A stretch of DNA of 64,000 bases from Mycoplana rhizolycopersici (GTDB taxonomy: Bacteria > Pseudomonadota > Alphaproteobacteria > Rhizobiales > Rhizobiaceae). The position numbers and the translations under genes are program-made. Under the pieces are notes generated by a model. That model was not told the DNA's origin and searched no databases. It saw only the letters and a list, made by a program, of their open reading frames with translations. Below are positions 43,464-53,074 of the stretch, piece after piece. Within the stretch, counting starts at the first letter, position 1, and each line of letters starts with the position of its first letter. The stretch lies in the NCBI RefSeq assembly GCF_013378445.1, contig NZ_JABXYK010000022.1, forward strand, positions 1 through 64,000. Reading direction: 5' to 3'.

Positions 43464-43964
43464 TCAGCCGCGCGACAGCCCGATCCGTCTGCTGAGCCAG
43501 GCGGGGCGCTCGATGTCGCTATGGGCTTCTAGATCGGTCATCAGCCGCTCCAGCGATCGTTCGGGCAGCGACGCCGAACGTGGCATTCCCTCCGCCCGCG
43601 ACACATGCATCAGCACCTGTTCGCAGAGAGCCAGTTCTTCGCCGGCTGAATTGACCAGGCGCATGAAAAGATGCAGGCGCTTTGCGTCCGCCGCAAGTAC
43701 TAGAATATCGACATGGAGCGCTTCACCGGCGTGACACTCCTTGAGGAAGCCGATGCGGATGTCGAGCGTGTAGAGCGTGGCTGCGGTTTCCGTCCGGTAA
43801 GCCTCGTCGATTCCGATCCGGTCCATATAGGCGGTGGCCGCATCGGAAAACACGATGCCATAGGCGTAGTCGCCCATATGGCCGTTGTAGTCGACCCAGG
43901 TGTCGCAGACCGAGGCGGAGAGAATGCGCAGCAGGCCGCGGTCCTCGCTCATCGGCGCTTCCAT
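43464..43964 (-). CDS. Thioesterase, 4HBT family (second copy type)
   Basis: 166 residues. Hot-dog motif CDTWVDYNGHMGDYAYGIVF with the catalytic Asp; unlike the one at 41700 in sequence. The WVDYNGHM start resembles betainyl-CoA-type thioesterases. The ATG overlaps the end of the LivM-type gene by 16 bases, so it is the last gene of the transporter operon. Confidence 0.84.
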   Translation of the reverse strand: MEAPMSEDRGLLRILSASVCDTWVDYNGHMGDYAYGIVFSDAATAYMDRIGIDEAYRTETAATLYTLDIRIGFLKECHAGEALHVDILVLAADAKRLHLFMRLVNSAGEELALCEQVLMHVSRAEGMPRSASLPERSLERLMTDLEAHSDIERPAWLSRRIGLSRG

Positions 43965-44926
43965 CTGACAATCGCGGCCTCGATCTCACCGACGATGCCG
44001 CGGCGGAAGGTGAGCACGCAGAGCATGAACGTCGCGCCGGTGATGACGGTGACCGGGAATTCGGAGGTGGCGAGCACGTTCTGCAAGGTCACCACGAGAC
44101 CCGCCCCGACCACCGGCCCAAGCAACGTGCCGATGCCACCCATCAGCGTCATCAGGATCACCTCACCCGACATTTGCCACGTCACGTCGGTCAGCGTCGC
44201 GAACTGGAAGATCAACGCCTTTGTCGATCCGGCAAGACCGGCAATGGCTGCCGACATGACGAAAGCCGACAGCTTGTAGGCATTGACGGACAGCCCGAGT
44301 GAAATTGCCCGTGTCTCGTTTTCGCGGATCGATTTCAGGATCGCGCCGAAAGGCGAATTGACGATCCGCCAGATGGCGAAGATGCCGAGCAGGAAGATGC
44401 CGAGCACGAAATAATACATGTTCATCGTCTGGCCGAGATCGATGAAGCCGAGGAGCTTGCCGCGCTGCACGCCCTGGATCCCGTCTTCGCCGCCGGTAAA
44501 CGGCGCCTGCAGGCAGAAGAAGTAAAACATCTGCGACAGCGCAAGCGTGATCATCGCGAAATAGATGCCCTGCCGCCTGATGGCGAGAAAGCCGATGACT
44601 GCGCCGATCACGATGGCGCCCAATACGCCGGCAAGGACGGCGAGTTCGGGTGGAAAGCCCCAGACTTTCACCGCATGGGCCGTCACATAGGCAGCGCCTC
44701 CGAAAAACGCCGCATGGCCGAAGGACAGAAGCCCCGTATAGCCGAGCAGCAGGTTGAAGGCCGAGGCAAACAGTGCAAAGCAGAGGATCTTCATGACGAA
44801 GATGGGGTAGAAGAACATCGGCGCGGCAACCAGCGCGGCAAAGCCGATGCAGACGGCGAGGAGCCGCAGGGGGGCGCGGCCAGCCGCCGGCCCTACGAAG
44901 GGTTGGGACAGGGACGTCTCGGTCAT
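43949..44926 (-). CDS. livM: Branched-chain-type ABC transporter permease (LivM family)
   Basis: 325 residues, about ten hydrophobic segments. FNLLLGYTGLLSFGHAAFFG is the LivM signature, IRENETRAISLGL the ATPase-contact loop. Part of the TetR-regulated importer. Confidence 0.9.
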   Translation of the reverse strand: MTETSLSQPFVGPAAGRAPLRLLAVCIGFAALVAAPMFFYPIFVMKILCFALFASAFNLLLGYTGLLSFGHAAFFGGAAYVTAHAVKVWGFPPELAVLAGVLGAIVIGAVIGFLAIRRQGIYFAMITLALSQMFYFFCLQAPFTGGEDGIQGVQRGKLLGFIDLGQTMNMYYFVLGIFLLGIFAIWRIVNSPFGAILKSIRENETRAISLGLSVNAYKLSAFVMSAAIAGLAGSTKALIFQFATLTDVTWQMSGEVILMTLMGGIGTLLGPVVGAGLVVTLQNVLATSEFPVTVITGATFMLCVLTFRRGIVGEIEAAIVRWKRR

Positions 44927-44927
44927 G

Positions 44928-45815
44928 TCACGCTTCCTTTCCGAAAAGTCCGGCCGGGCGAACCAGAAGCACCACGGCCATGATGACGAAGACGACGATG
45001 TTGGACGCTTCGGGATAGATCACCTTGGTCAGCCCCTCGGCGAGGCCGAGCAGATAGCCCGTCGCGATCGCGCCGAAGATCGACCCCATGCCGCCGACGA
45101 CGACCACGGCAAAGACGATGATGATGATGTTGGAGCCCATGACCGGGCTTACCTGGTAGATCGGCGCGGCGAGTATGCCGGTGAAGCCGGCCAGTGCGCA
45201 GCCGAAGGCATAGGTGAACGTCAGCAGCAGCGGCACGTTGACGCCGAACGCCTGCACGAGCGTCGGATTTTCCGTCGCCGCCCGCAGGTACGAGCCGAGC
45301 TTCGTCCGCTCGATCAGGAACCAGGTGCCGATGCAGACCGCAAAGGACGCAACGACGACCCATGCGCGGTAGTTAGGCAGGAACATGAAGCCGAGATTGG
45401 TGCCGCCGGCAAGGCTGGGCGGAACCGCGTAGGGCTGGCCGGAGGAGCCGTAGAAATAGCGGAACGTGCCTTCGATGAAGAGCGCCAGCCCGAAGGTGAA
45501 GAGCAGGCTGTAGAGGTGATCGAGCTTGTAGAGGCGCGACAGCATGGTGCGTTCGAGCACAGCACCGAAGAGCCCGACGATCAGCGGCGCGACGATCAGC
45601 GCTGGCCAGTAGCCGATGCCCGCGAAGGCGAGCAAGAGGTAGCCGACGAAAGCGCCCAGCATATAGAGCGCCCCATGGGCGAAATTGATGATGCGCAGCA
45701 GCCCGAAGATGACGGCGAGGCCGAGGCTGAGCGCCGCATAGAACGAGCCGTTGATCAAGCCGACCAGAAGCTGGCCCAGGAGCGCCTGGACGGGAATTCC
45801 GAAAATCATCGTCAT
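44928..45815 (-). CDS. livH: Branched-chain-type ABC transporter permease (LivH family)
   Basis: 295 residues, eight or so helices. LINGSFYAALSLGLAVIFGL and RIINFAHGALYMLGAFVGY are LivH signatures; RAATENPTLVQAFGVN is the coupling loop. One base separates it from the LivM gene. Confidence 0.9.
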   Translation of the reverse strand: MTMIFGIPVQALLGQLLVGLINGSFYAALSLGLAVIFGLLRIINFAHGALYMLGAFVGYLLLAFAGIGYWPALIVAPLIVGLFGAVLERTMLSRLYKLDHLYSLLFTFGLALFIEGTFRYFYGSSGQPYAVPPSLAGGTNLGFMFLPNYRAWVVVASFAVCIGTWFLIERTKLGSYLRAATENPTLVQAFGVNVPLLLTFTYAFGCALAGFTGILAAPIYQVSPVMGSNIIIIVFAVVVVGGMGSIFGAIATGYLLGLAEGLTKVIYPEASNIVVFVIMAVVLLVRPAGLFGKEA

Positions 45816-45817
45816 GG

Positions 45818-46534
45818 TCAGACTCCGAGCGCCCGGTTGAGTGACTGGATACGATCCGGCAACTGCGCGGTGGTGAAGCTATCGGTGACCTGGCCGTGAT
45901 CCATCACGTAGAAGCGGTCGGCGATCTTGGCCGCAAAGCGGAAGTTCTGCTCGACCAGAAGGACGGTCAGCCCGCGCTGCTTGAGGGCAAGCAGCATTTC
46001 GCCGATGCGCTGGACGATGACAGGCGCAAGCCCTTCGGTCGGCTCGTCGAGCAGGATCAGTTTGACACCGGTGCGCAAGATACGAGCGATCGCCAGCATC
46101 TGCTGTTCGCCGCCGGACAGCTTCGTTCCGGGACTCGAGCGGCGCTCCAGCAGGTTGGGAAAAAGCGCATAGATTTCCTCGACCGACATCCCGCCCCTGT
46201 CGACGGCTGGCGGCAACATCAGGTTCTCCTCGACCGTCAGCGTCGCGAAGATCCCGCGCTCTTCCGGCACGAAGCCGATGCCGGCATGGGCAGTGCGATG
46301 CAGTGCCAGCTTGAGCACATCCTGCCCATCGAAAGCGACCGAACCGGTGCGCTTGCGAATGATACCCATGATCGCCCGCAAGGTCGTGGTCTTGCCCACG
46401 CCGTTGCGGCCGAGAAGAGTCACGGTTTCGCCCGGCCAGATATCCAGATCGACGCCATGCAGCGCGTGGCTTTCGCCGTACCAGGCATTGAGCCCCCGCA
46501 CGGACAGAAGCGGTTGCGAACTATGCATCTTCAT
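45818..46534 (-). CDS. livF: Branched-chain-type ABC transporter ATPase (LivF family)
   Basis: About 238 residues. Walker A GRNGVGKTT, signature KLSGGEQQML, Walker B LILLDEPTEGLAP, and VEQNFRFAAKIADR. The ATGs at 46534 and 46528 both overlap the LivG gene end; the first is used. Confidence 0.9.
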   Translation of the reverse strand: MKMHSSQPLLSVRGLNAWYGESHALHGVDLDIWPGETVTLLGRNGVGKTTTLRAIMGIIRKRTGSVAFDGQDVLKLALHRTAHAGIGFVPEERGIFATLTVEENLMLPPAVDRGGMSVEEIYALFPNLLERRSSPGTKLSGGEQQMLAIARILRTGVKLILLDEPTEGLAPVIVQRIGEMLLALKQRGLTVLLVEQNFRFAAKIADRFYVMDHGQVTDSFTTAQLPDRIQSLNRALGV

Positions 46535-47315
46535 TTCCCATATAGGCGGCGCGAACGCGCGGATCGTTGCTGACGGTCTCATAGTCGCCGGTCGTCAGGA
46601 TCTCGCCGCGCTGGAGCACGGTCACGTCGTGACAGATCTCGGAGACGACCTTCAGATTGTGCTCGACCATCAGCACGGCGCGGTCCTTCGCGACTTCGCT
46701 GATCAGGCCGGCCATGACGGAGACGTCCTCCTGACCCATGCCGGCCAGAGGCTCGTCGAGCAGAAGCACTCTGGGGTCGAGCGCCAGCGTCGTTGCAATC
46801 TCCAACGCCCGCTTGCGGCCATAGGAAAGGTCGGAGGCGAGGCGGTGGCGCATGTCCTGCAAACCCACCCGTTCCAGAAGCTCGAGCGCCTGCCGGTCAA
46901 GGTTGCGAAGCGAGCCGAGCGAACGCCAGAACTGGACCGCCTGACCGTTCGGGCGCTGCAGGGCCACCCGGACATTCTCAAGCAGCGTCATCTGCGGGAA
47001 GGTCGCCGAGATCTGGAAGGAGCGCACCAGCCCCATGCGCGCGACTTTTGCCGGCGCAGTCCGCGTGATGTCGGCGCCATCCAGACTGATCGTGCCTGCC
47101 GTCGACGGAATGAACTTCGTCAGCAGATTGAAGACGGTGGTCTTTCCGGCGCCATTCGGCCCGATCAGGGCGTGAACGCGGGCGTGATGGACGTCGAGAT
47201 CGACATTCCTGACCGCCTGGAAACCGCCGAATGTCTTGGATAGACCCCGTGCCGACAAAACGGCACGAGGCTTTTCGACATGGGCGTCTCCGAAGGGGAG
47301 CACCGCAACCGTCAT
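46521..47315 (-). CDS. livG: Branched-chain-type ABC transporter ATPase (LivG family)
   Basis: 264 residues. Walker A GPNGAGKTT, a LivG-type diverged signature DLSYGRKRALE, Walker B VLLLDEPLAGM. The ATG at 47315 overlaps the binding-protein stop by four bases (ATGA). Confidence 0.9.
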   Translation of the reverse strand: MTVAVLPFGDAHVEKPRAVLSARGLSKTFGGFQAVRNVDLDVHHARVHALIGPNGAGKTTVFNLLTKFIPSTAGTISLDGADITRTAPAKVARMGLVRSFQISATFPQMTLLENVRVALQRPNGQAVQFWRSLGSLRNLDRQALELLERVGLQDMRHRLASDLSYGRKRALEIATTLALDPRVLLLDEPLAGMGQEDVSVMAGLISEVAKDRAVLMVEHNLKVVSEICHDVTVLQRGEILTTGDYETVSNDPRVRAAYMGNEDA

Positions 47316-48514
47316 TTCTTGACCAGCGGGCATTCGCTCTTGTCGAGCGGGCGGAAGGCCTGATCGCCGGGGATGGTGCGAATGACCTTGTAGTAATCCC
47401 ACGGACCTTTTGACTCCTCAGGCGTCTTGACCTGTACCAGGTACATGTCGTGAACCATGCGGCCGTCTTCGCGCAGATGGGCATTGCGGGCGAAGAAGTC
47501 GTTGATGTCCATGGTACGCATCTTGTCGATGGCAGCCTTGCCGCTGACGCTGCCAGCCGCTTCCGCCGCCTTCAGGTAGTTCATCACCGAGGAATAGACG
47601 CCGGCATGAACCATGGTCGGCATCTTGCCGTTCATGCGTTCGCCGAAGCGCTTGGACCAGGCGCGGGTCTGGTCATCGAGGTCCCAGTAGAAGCCCGTCG
47701 TCAGGGTCAGGCCCTGGGCGGTTTCAAGCCCGACGGCATGGACATCCGACAGGAACAGCAGCATGCCGGCGATACGCTGGCCCGAAGCAGTGATGCCGTA
47801 TTCGGCCGCTTGCTTGAGAGCCGTCATCGTGTCGCCCGAAGAGTTCGCAAGCGCAACGACGTCAGCGCCCGAAGACTGGGCCTGTAGCAGATAGGACGAG
47901 AAATCCGTTGTTTCGCGCGGATGGCGCACCGTGCCGATCACTTCGCCGCCTGCCGCAAGCACAGCTTCCGAAGTATCGCGCTCAAGCGCGTGGCCGAAGG
48001 TATAGTCGACAGTGATGAAGTACCACTTCTTGCCGCCTTCTTCGGTGATCGCCCGACCCGTACCGTTGGCGAGCGCGTAGGTGTCCCAGGTCCACTGGGC
48101 CGTCGTCGGCGAGCAGGCCTTGCCCGTCAGGTCCGAGGAACCGGCGGTCGACACCAGGAAGGCGGTATCAGAGTTGCGAGTAATTTCCTGAACGGCCATG
48201 GCGACCGACGAGGTCGGCACATCTACGATGGCCTTGACGTTCTGCTCGTCGATCCAGCGCCGGGCGAGCGTCGAGCCGATGTCCGGCTTGTTCTGATGGT
48301 CGCCGACGATCACCTCGACAGGTTCCCCCAGAAGCTTGCCGCCGAAATCTTCGACCGCCATCTGGGCGGCCACGACCGAGCCCTGGCCGGCCAGGTCGAA
48401 ATTCATGCCCGACATGTCTGTCAGGACGCCGAGACGATAAGGCTCGGCGAGAGCCGGCATCGACGCCAGCAAGGCTGCCGTCGCTGCGGCAAGGATAGTT
48501 GACTTGAATTGCAT
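47312..48514 (-). CDS. Branched-chain-type ABC transporter substrate-binding protein
   Basis: 400 residues, Sec signal (AAATAALLASMPALAE). The mature part begins YRLGVLTDMSGMNFDLAGQG and includes FITVDYTFGHALERDTSEAV, features of Peripla_BP_6 proteins that bind aromatic or other carboxylates rather than Leu/Val. Encoded after an enoyl-CoA hydratase and before LivGFHM and a thioesterase, so it probably delivers the acid that the ligase at 49406 activates. Confidence 0.9.
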   Translation of the reverse strand: MQFKSTILAAATAALLASMPALAEPYRLGVLTDMSGMNFDLAGQGSVVAAQMAVEDFGGKLLGEPVEVIVGDHQNKPDIGSTLARRWIDEQNVKAIVDVPTSSVAMAVQEITRNSDTAFLVSTAGSSDLTGKACSPTTAQWTWDTYALANGTGRAITEEGGKKWYFITVDYTFGHALERDTSEAVLAAGGEVIGTVRHPRETTDFSSYLLQAQSSGADVVALANSSGDTMTALKQAAEYGITASGQRIAGMLLFLSDVHAVGLETAQGLTLTTGFYWDLDDQTRAWSKRFGERMNGKMPTMVHAGVYSSVMNYLKAAEAAGSVSGKAAIDKMRTMDINDFFARNAHLREDGRMVHDMYLVQVKTPEESKGPWDYYKVIRTIPGDQAFRPLDKSECPLVKK

Positions 48515-48553
48515 GCGTTTCCTCCTCTTGAATTGCTTAGTGTTGCAGCGCCG

Positions 48554-49285
48554 TCAGCCACCTTGCTCCGTCAGGGTGCGCGATAGGTAGAATTGGTCCT
48601 GCTCGAAACCGGCCGCCCAGTTTGCCCTGAGGCTGGCGTCGATCGAGCGCTTGGTCATGCGAAGTGCGGCGGGCGGGCAAAGGGCAACCTTGTCGGCCAA
48701 CGCGCTGGCCGCATCGACCGCTCCGCCCTTGGCGGAAACCTCGTCGCAGAGGCCAATGGAAAGAGCTTCTTGCACCTCGATACGCTGATCGGTGAACAAG
48801 GCCCGCTTGGCCCGGTTCGCACCGATCAGGTCCGAAAGCAGAGGCAGGCCGCTCCAGCCGAGCGTCATGCCGAGCTTCACCTCGGGAAAGCGGAAATAGG
48901 CGCCCTCGCCAGCGACACGAAAATCCGCCGCCAAGGCCAGGATCGCACCGCCGCCGATGGCCGCGCCCTCAATGGCTGCGATCGTGACCTGGGGCAAACG
49001 CAGCCAGCGTTCGCACATGCGCCCTCCAGCCGCCATGGCACGGCTGCGCACCACCGGATCGGCATCCTTCTGCCACAGCCGATCGTCTTCGAGGTCGACA
49101 CCGGCCGAGAACCGCGTCTCCGTTCCAGTCAGAACTACGACCTGCACGCCGGTATCGTCGGCAAGCTCGTCGGCGACGGCAGTCAGGGCCTCGATCGCTT
49201 CCATATTGAGAGCGTTCGCCTTGCCTCCACGATCGTAGCGAACCAGCGCCAACGGTCCATCTCGCTCTATGCTGACGACAGTCAA
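48554..49285 (-). CDS. Enoyl-CoA hydratase/isomerase family protein
   Basis: 243 residues of the crotonase fold with RFSAGVDLEDDRLW, IEGAAIGGGAILALAADFRV, and EVKLGMTLGW carrying the second-Glu region. The start is a TTG at 49285 with GGGAGG six bases upstream. First gene of the leftward operon with the Liv-type importer. Confidence 0.86.
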   Translation of the reverse strand: MTVVSIERDGPLALVRYDRGGKANALNMEAIEALTAVADELADDTGVQVVVLTGTETRFSAGVDLEDDRLWQKDADPVVRSRAMAAGGRMCERWLRLPQVTIAAIEGAAIGGGAILALAADFRVAGEGAYFRFPEVKLGMTLGWSGLPLLSDLIGANRAKRALFTDQRIEVQEALSIGLCDEVSAKGGAVDAASALADKVALCPPAALRMTKRSIDASLRANWAAGFEQDQFYLSRTLTEQGG

Positions 49286-49310
49286 AAACCCCTCCCGTGG
49301 TAAAACCGCT

Positions 49311-49339
49311 TTGACATACTACCGAGTATGTTGCATATT
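49311..49339 (+). promoter_or_regulatory. Promoter with TetR operator candidate 2 in its spacer
   Basis: TTGACA (49311-49316), 17 bases, CATATT (49334-49339): a near-consensus sigma-70 promoter directed at the CoA ligase gene. The spacer holds CATACTACCGAGTATG (49315-49330), identical to the site at 40239. TetR binding would block RNA polymerase, and the region also serves the divergent hydratase/transporter operon. Confidence 0.78.
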
Positions 49340-49405
49340 CATTTCGACTTTGCAACGGGCTCTTTTCGTGCTTTGTCGGGGATGCCCTGGAGGAGGATTT
49401 TAAGA

Positions 49406-51007
49406 ATGACGGACGTGGAAAACGCGCTGAACCGCGATCGATCGGTGCTGCGCTATCTGCTGGATCACTATGCGCAGGAAACACCGGACGCCCCGTTCGT
49501 GCACTTCTGGCCTTCGGTGAAATGGGACTATCGCACTGCGCGCGATAAGGTCCGCCGCCGTGCGGCAACGCTTTATGCCCATGGAGTTCGCCGCGGCGAT
49601 CATGTCCTCTGCTTCATGGGAAACGGACCGGACCTTCTCTCCACCTGGTTTGCGATCAATTATCTCGGCGCGGTCTACGTGCCGATCAACACCGGCGCAC
49701 GCGGGCGGCCGCTGGAACACATCCTCTCGGACGCGGATGCCCCGCTGATGATCGCTGAAGAGGCGCTGCTCGACAGGTTGGACGGCATCTCGCCGGGCAA
49801 GCTGAAGAAGGTGCTGACCGTGGCTGGCGGGGGCGCTTCCGCCATACGGCATGGCGTGGAAATCATCCCGCTCGCAGATGTCTCCGAGATCGATGAAGCC
49901 GCTCTGACCCTCGATCGCCCGATCGAGCCATGGGACACGCTGGCGATCATGTACACTTCCGGCACGACCGGAAATGCCAAGGGGGTCGTCACCTCCTATG
50001 TCCAGCTCTATACGATGGGTCCCGATGCCTTCGATTGTGTCGAGCCGGATGATCGCTGCATGATCTGCGGGCCGATCTTCCATTGCGGATCGACCCTTTA
50101 TGTCTATGCCATGCTCGCCCGTGGCGGCTCGATCGGCATGATGCGCGAATTCAAGACGCAGGATTTCTGGCCGGCGGTGCGCGATACGGGCTCGACCTTT
50201 GCGCTTCTACTCGGGGTGATGGCGAGTTTCCTCCTGAAGCAGCCGCCAACTGGAGATGACCGGAACCACCCGCTGCGCCGGGTCTTCATCACGCCCTTCG
50301 GCGAGGATGGACCGCTCTTTGCCGAGCGCTTCGGCGTGGATGCATGGACGATCTACAACATGACCGAGATCGCAAGCCCGCTGCATGCAGGCCCGGGCAT
50401 CACGGAAAAGGGGATCGCCGGAAAGCCGCGCCCCTGGTACGAGTTGCGTATCGTCGACGAGAACGACATGGAGGTGCCGGATGGCACAACCGGCGAGCTC
50501 GTCATCCGCTCACATCGCCCCTGGGCCTTGATGAAGGGATATTACAACAACCCGGCAGCGACCGTTGAAGCCATGCGAAACGGCTGGTTCCATACTGGCG
50601 ATGGTTTCCGTCGCGATGGCGAAGGGCGCTACTTCTTTGTCGACCGGCTGAAGGACGTCATCCGCCGTCGCGGCGAAAACATCTCCTCCTTCGCGCTGGA
50701 AGGCGAAGTCACGACCCATGACGACGTCAAGGAATGCGCGGCCGTCGCCGTGCCGAGCGAACATTCCGAGGACGAGGTGCTGATCGCCGTCACGCCGGTC
50801 GAAGGGCACAGCATTGATCCGGTCGTGCTGATGACCTTCCTCGCCGATCGGCTGCCCCGCTACATGGTGCCGCGCTACCTGCGGATCGTCGACGCACTTC
50901 CGAAGACGGCAAGCGGCAAGATCCAGAAGCACATGCTGCGGGCGGAGGGCATTACGCCAGACGTCTATGACCGCGAGGCGGCCGGGCTAAAACTTCGCCG
51001 CGCCTGA
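49406..51007 (+). CDS. AMP-forming acyl-CoA ligase
   Basis: 533 residues. AMP-binding motif IMYTSGTTGNAKGVV, A5-like TIYNMTEIASPL, A8-type FVDRLKDVIRRRGENIS, and the C-terminal Lys in LPKTASGKIQKHML. Activates a carboxylic acid with CoA. AGGAGG lies ten bases before the ATG at 49406; the longer frame to 49328 would cross the promoter. Confidence 0.9.
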   Translation: MTDVENALNRDRSVLRYLLDHYAQETPDAPFVHFWPSVKWDYRTARDKVRRRAATLYAHGVRRGDHVLCFMGNGPDLLSTWFAINYLGAVYVPINTGARGRPLEHILSDADAPLMIAEEALLDRLDGISPGKLKKVLTVAGGGASAIRHGVEIIPLADVSEIDEAALTLDRPIEPWDTLAIMYTSGTTGNAKGVVTSYVQLYTMGPDAFDCVEPDDRCMICGPIFHCGSTLYVYAMLARGGSIGMMREFKTQDFWPAVRDTGSTFALLLGVMASFLLKQPPTGDDRNHPLRRVFITPFGEDGPLFAERFGVDAWTIYNMTEIASPLHAGPGITEKGIAGKPRPWYELRIVDENDMEVPDGTTGELVIRSHRPWALMKGYYNNPAATVEAMRNGWFHTGDGFRRDGEGRYFFVDRLKDVIRRRGENISSFALEGEVTTHDDVKECAAVAVPSEHSEDEVLIAVTPVEGHSIDPVVLMTFLADRLPRYMVPRYLRIVDALPKTASGKIQKHMLRAEGITPDVYDREAAGLKLRRA

Positions 51008-51106
51008 GCCCGAAATGAAATCCCTCTTCTCCCGGCCGCGAGCCTGGAGCGCCAACAGACAATCGGCGCGTGCCAAGCGCCGCGACGGACGGACGGAACC
51101 ACTGCC

Positions 51107-52264
51107 ATGAGCAACTTCTTCTTTAACACCACGAAATCGATCGTCGCGGAAGCGGGCGCCAGCGCACGGATGGCTGAAATCGCGGGTCGCCTGCTCGGCG
51201 ACCGCGTCCTTGTCGTCACGGACAAGGGCGTGCGTGGCCTTGGCCTTGCCGACGCGGCCATCGCCTCGCTCGAAGCGGCCGGCATGGCCGTCGCCATTTT
51301 CGACGAGGTGGCTGCAGATCCACCGGAAAGCAACATTCTGGCCCTGCTCAAGGCCGTCAATGCGCATGAGACGACAGGTATCCTTGCGATCGGTGGCGGC
51401 TCGCCGATGGATGTCGCAAAGGTCGCTGCCCTTCTGGCGGGCGGTGGCGAAAGCCTCGCCGACGTGTATGGCGTCAACATCGCAAGGGGACCGCGCCTGC
51501 CGCTGGTCCTCGTGCCGACGACTGCGGGAACCGGTTCTGAAGTCACGCCGATCGCCATCATCACGACAGGCGAAGCCGAAAAAAAAGGCGTCGTCTCGCC
51601 GCTGCTTCTGCCGGATATGGCGATCCTCGACGCCGACCTGACCCTTGGCCTGCCGCCCGCAGTCACTGCGGCGACCGGGATCGATGCCATGGTGCATGCC
51701 ATCGAATCCTATGCCTCGACATCGCCCAACAACAATCCGATCTCGCGCGGCCTTGCCCGGCAAGCACTGCAGCTTCTGGGAGCCAATATCCGCGAGGCGG
51801 TGTTCAATGGCCGCAACCGCGATGCACGCTCCGCCATGCTGCTCGGATCGCTTTTAGCCGGCCAGGCTTTTGCGAATTCGCCGGTTGCCGCTGTACATGC
51901 GCTTGCCTATCCCATCGGCGGGCATTTCCATGTTCCCCATGGCCTTTCGAACGCCCTGGTGCTGCCGCATGTGCTTCGCTTCAACCTGCCGGCCGCGAGT
52001 GATGTCTATGCGGAGATCGCCGCCGATGCATTTCCCGAGCTGGCCGGCGTTCCAGTCGCCGACCGGGCCCAGGCCTTCATAGAGGCATTGGCCAATCTTG
52101 GACGCGCGCTGAAAATCCCCCAGACCCTGAAGGAAGTGAGCATCCCCTGTGACGCACTGGCGATGATGGCGCGGGATGCGATGAAGCAGACACGCCTTCT
52201 CGTCAACAACCCCCGGCCGCTGACCGAAGAGGACGCCTTGGCAATCTATGAGGCTGCGTATTAA
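51107..52264 (+). CDS. Iron-containing alcohol dehydrogenase
   Basis: 385 residues, group III Fe-ADH. NAD motif GGGSPMDVAK, VPTTAGTGSEVTP, and metal-ligand His residues in GIDAMVHAIESY and HALAYPIGGHFHVPHG. It is the last rightward gene after the CoA ligase, 100 bases downstream. It may oxidise an alcohol precursor or reduce an aldehyde of the same pathway; substrate unknown. Confidence 0.9.
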   Translation: MSNFFFNTTKSIVAEAGASARMAEIAGRLLGDRVLVVTDKGVRGLGLADAAIASLEAAGMAVAIFDEVAADPPESNILALLKAVNAHETTGILAIGGGSPMDVAKVAALLAGGGESLADVYGVNIARGPRLPLVLVPTTAGTGSEVTPIAIITTGEAEKKGVVSPLLLPDMAILDADLTLGLPPAVTAATGIDAMVHAIESYASTSPNNNPISRGLARQALQLLGANIREAVFNGRNRDARSAMLLGSLLAGQAFANSPVAAVHALAYPIGGHFHVPHGLSNALVLPHVLRFNLPAASDVYAEIAADAFPELAGVPVADRAQAFIEALANLGRALKIPQTLKEVSIPCDALAMMARDAMKQTRLLVNNPRPLTEEDALAIYEAAY

Positions 52265-52522
52265 CAACGTCGTCGGCAAGCATCAAGGTTGGGCACTACC
52301 GTACCTCAATCAACGATAGTTGGGTCATGACTGCCTGCAGCACCGGCGGCAGGTCGTCTGTCTGTCGCCGCACCGCGGGCGTTTCCTTCGGGCGCTCATG
52401 TTCGTCCCACTGGGAATCGTAGATCATCGGATCAAGAGAAGGTCCGACCGTGCAAAGTTTGAGTTGACCGCTTTAAATGGCGAGGCGACACTTCCAACCT
52501 ACAGCAAGGCCGGAGGAAAACG

Positions 52523-52828
52523 ATGGACGAGCCAGACCGCTGGCGTCACATGGCAAGTGCGCCGAAAGACGGCAGTCGCATTCTCATCACGATCCGCCCG
52601 TCGGAGCAGGGCCCGGCAGAAGTTGACCTCGCGTATTGGTCGAATGGCGATCAGGCAGGCCCAGAAGGCTGGCGCTCCTCTGATTCCTCGCCAGGCCGAA
52701 TCATCGAATATGCCGAACCGGAATTGAAGTGCTGGATGCCCATGCCTTCAGCCAATCTCGATCGCACATCCCTGCCCTCCGCCTGGGAAGGCGACGACGC
52801 CCGGGAACTCGACGGGTCAGGGATTTGA
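52523..52828 (+). CDS. Small conserved-type hypothetical protein
   Basis: 101 residues behind GGAGG at seven bases. Contains WRHMASAPKDGSRILITIRP and EQGPAEVDLAYW, a composition I associate with short rhizobial proteins of unknown function (DUF551-like feel). No signal or membrane segment. Function unknown. Confidence 0.6.
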   Translation: MDEPDRWRHMASAPKDGSRILITIRPSEQGPAEVDLAYWSNGDQAGPEGWRSSDSSPGRIIEYAEPELKCWMPMPSANLDRTSLPSAWEGDDARELDGSGI

Positions 52829-53074
52829 AAACTAGCGCCGCCATGTTGCGACGTTTGCGGGTGGTAAAATCAAGCTGAGGACCACCCCCGCCAACTCGAG
52901 AGGCGGATTTCAGGCTCGAGCACAACGGCTAGAAAGCTGCGCGGGCTTCGCATGCGTTCGGGTCTGAGCGTTCGGCCGGGTGACTGATCATCGATCCACA
53001 GCGACGCGCTTCGCCATCCGGCGAACGCGCAATCCGCTCGCCAAGACGCGCTACCGCTGTATCCGGCCTCCAAG

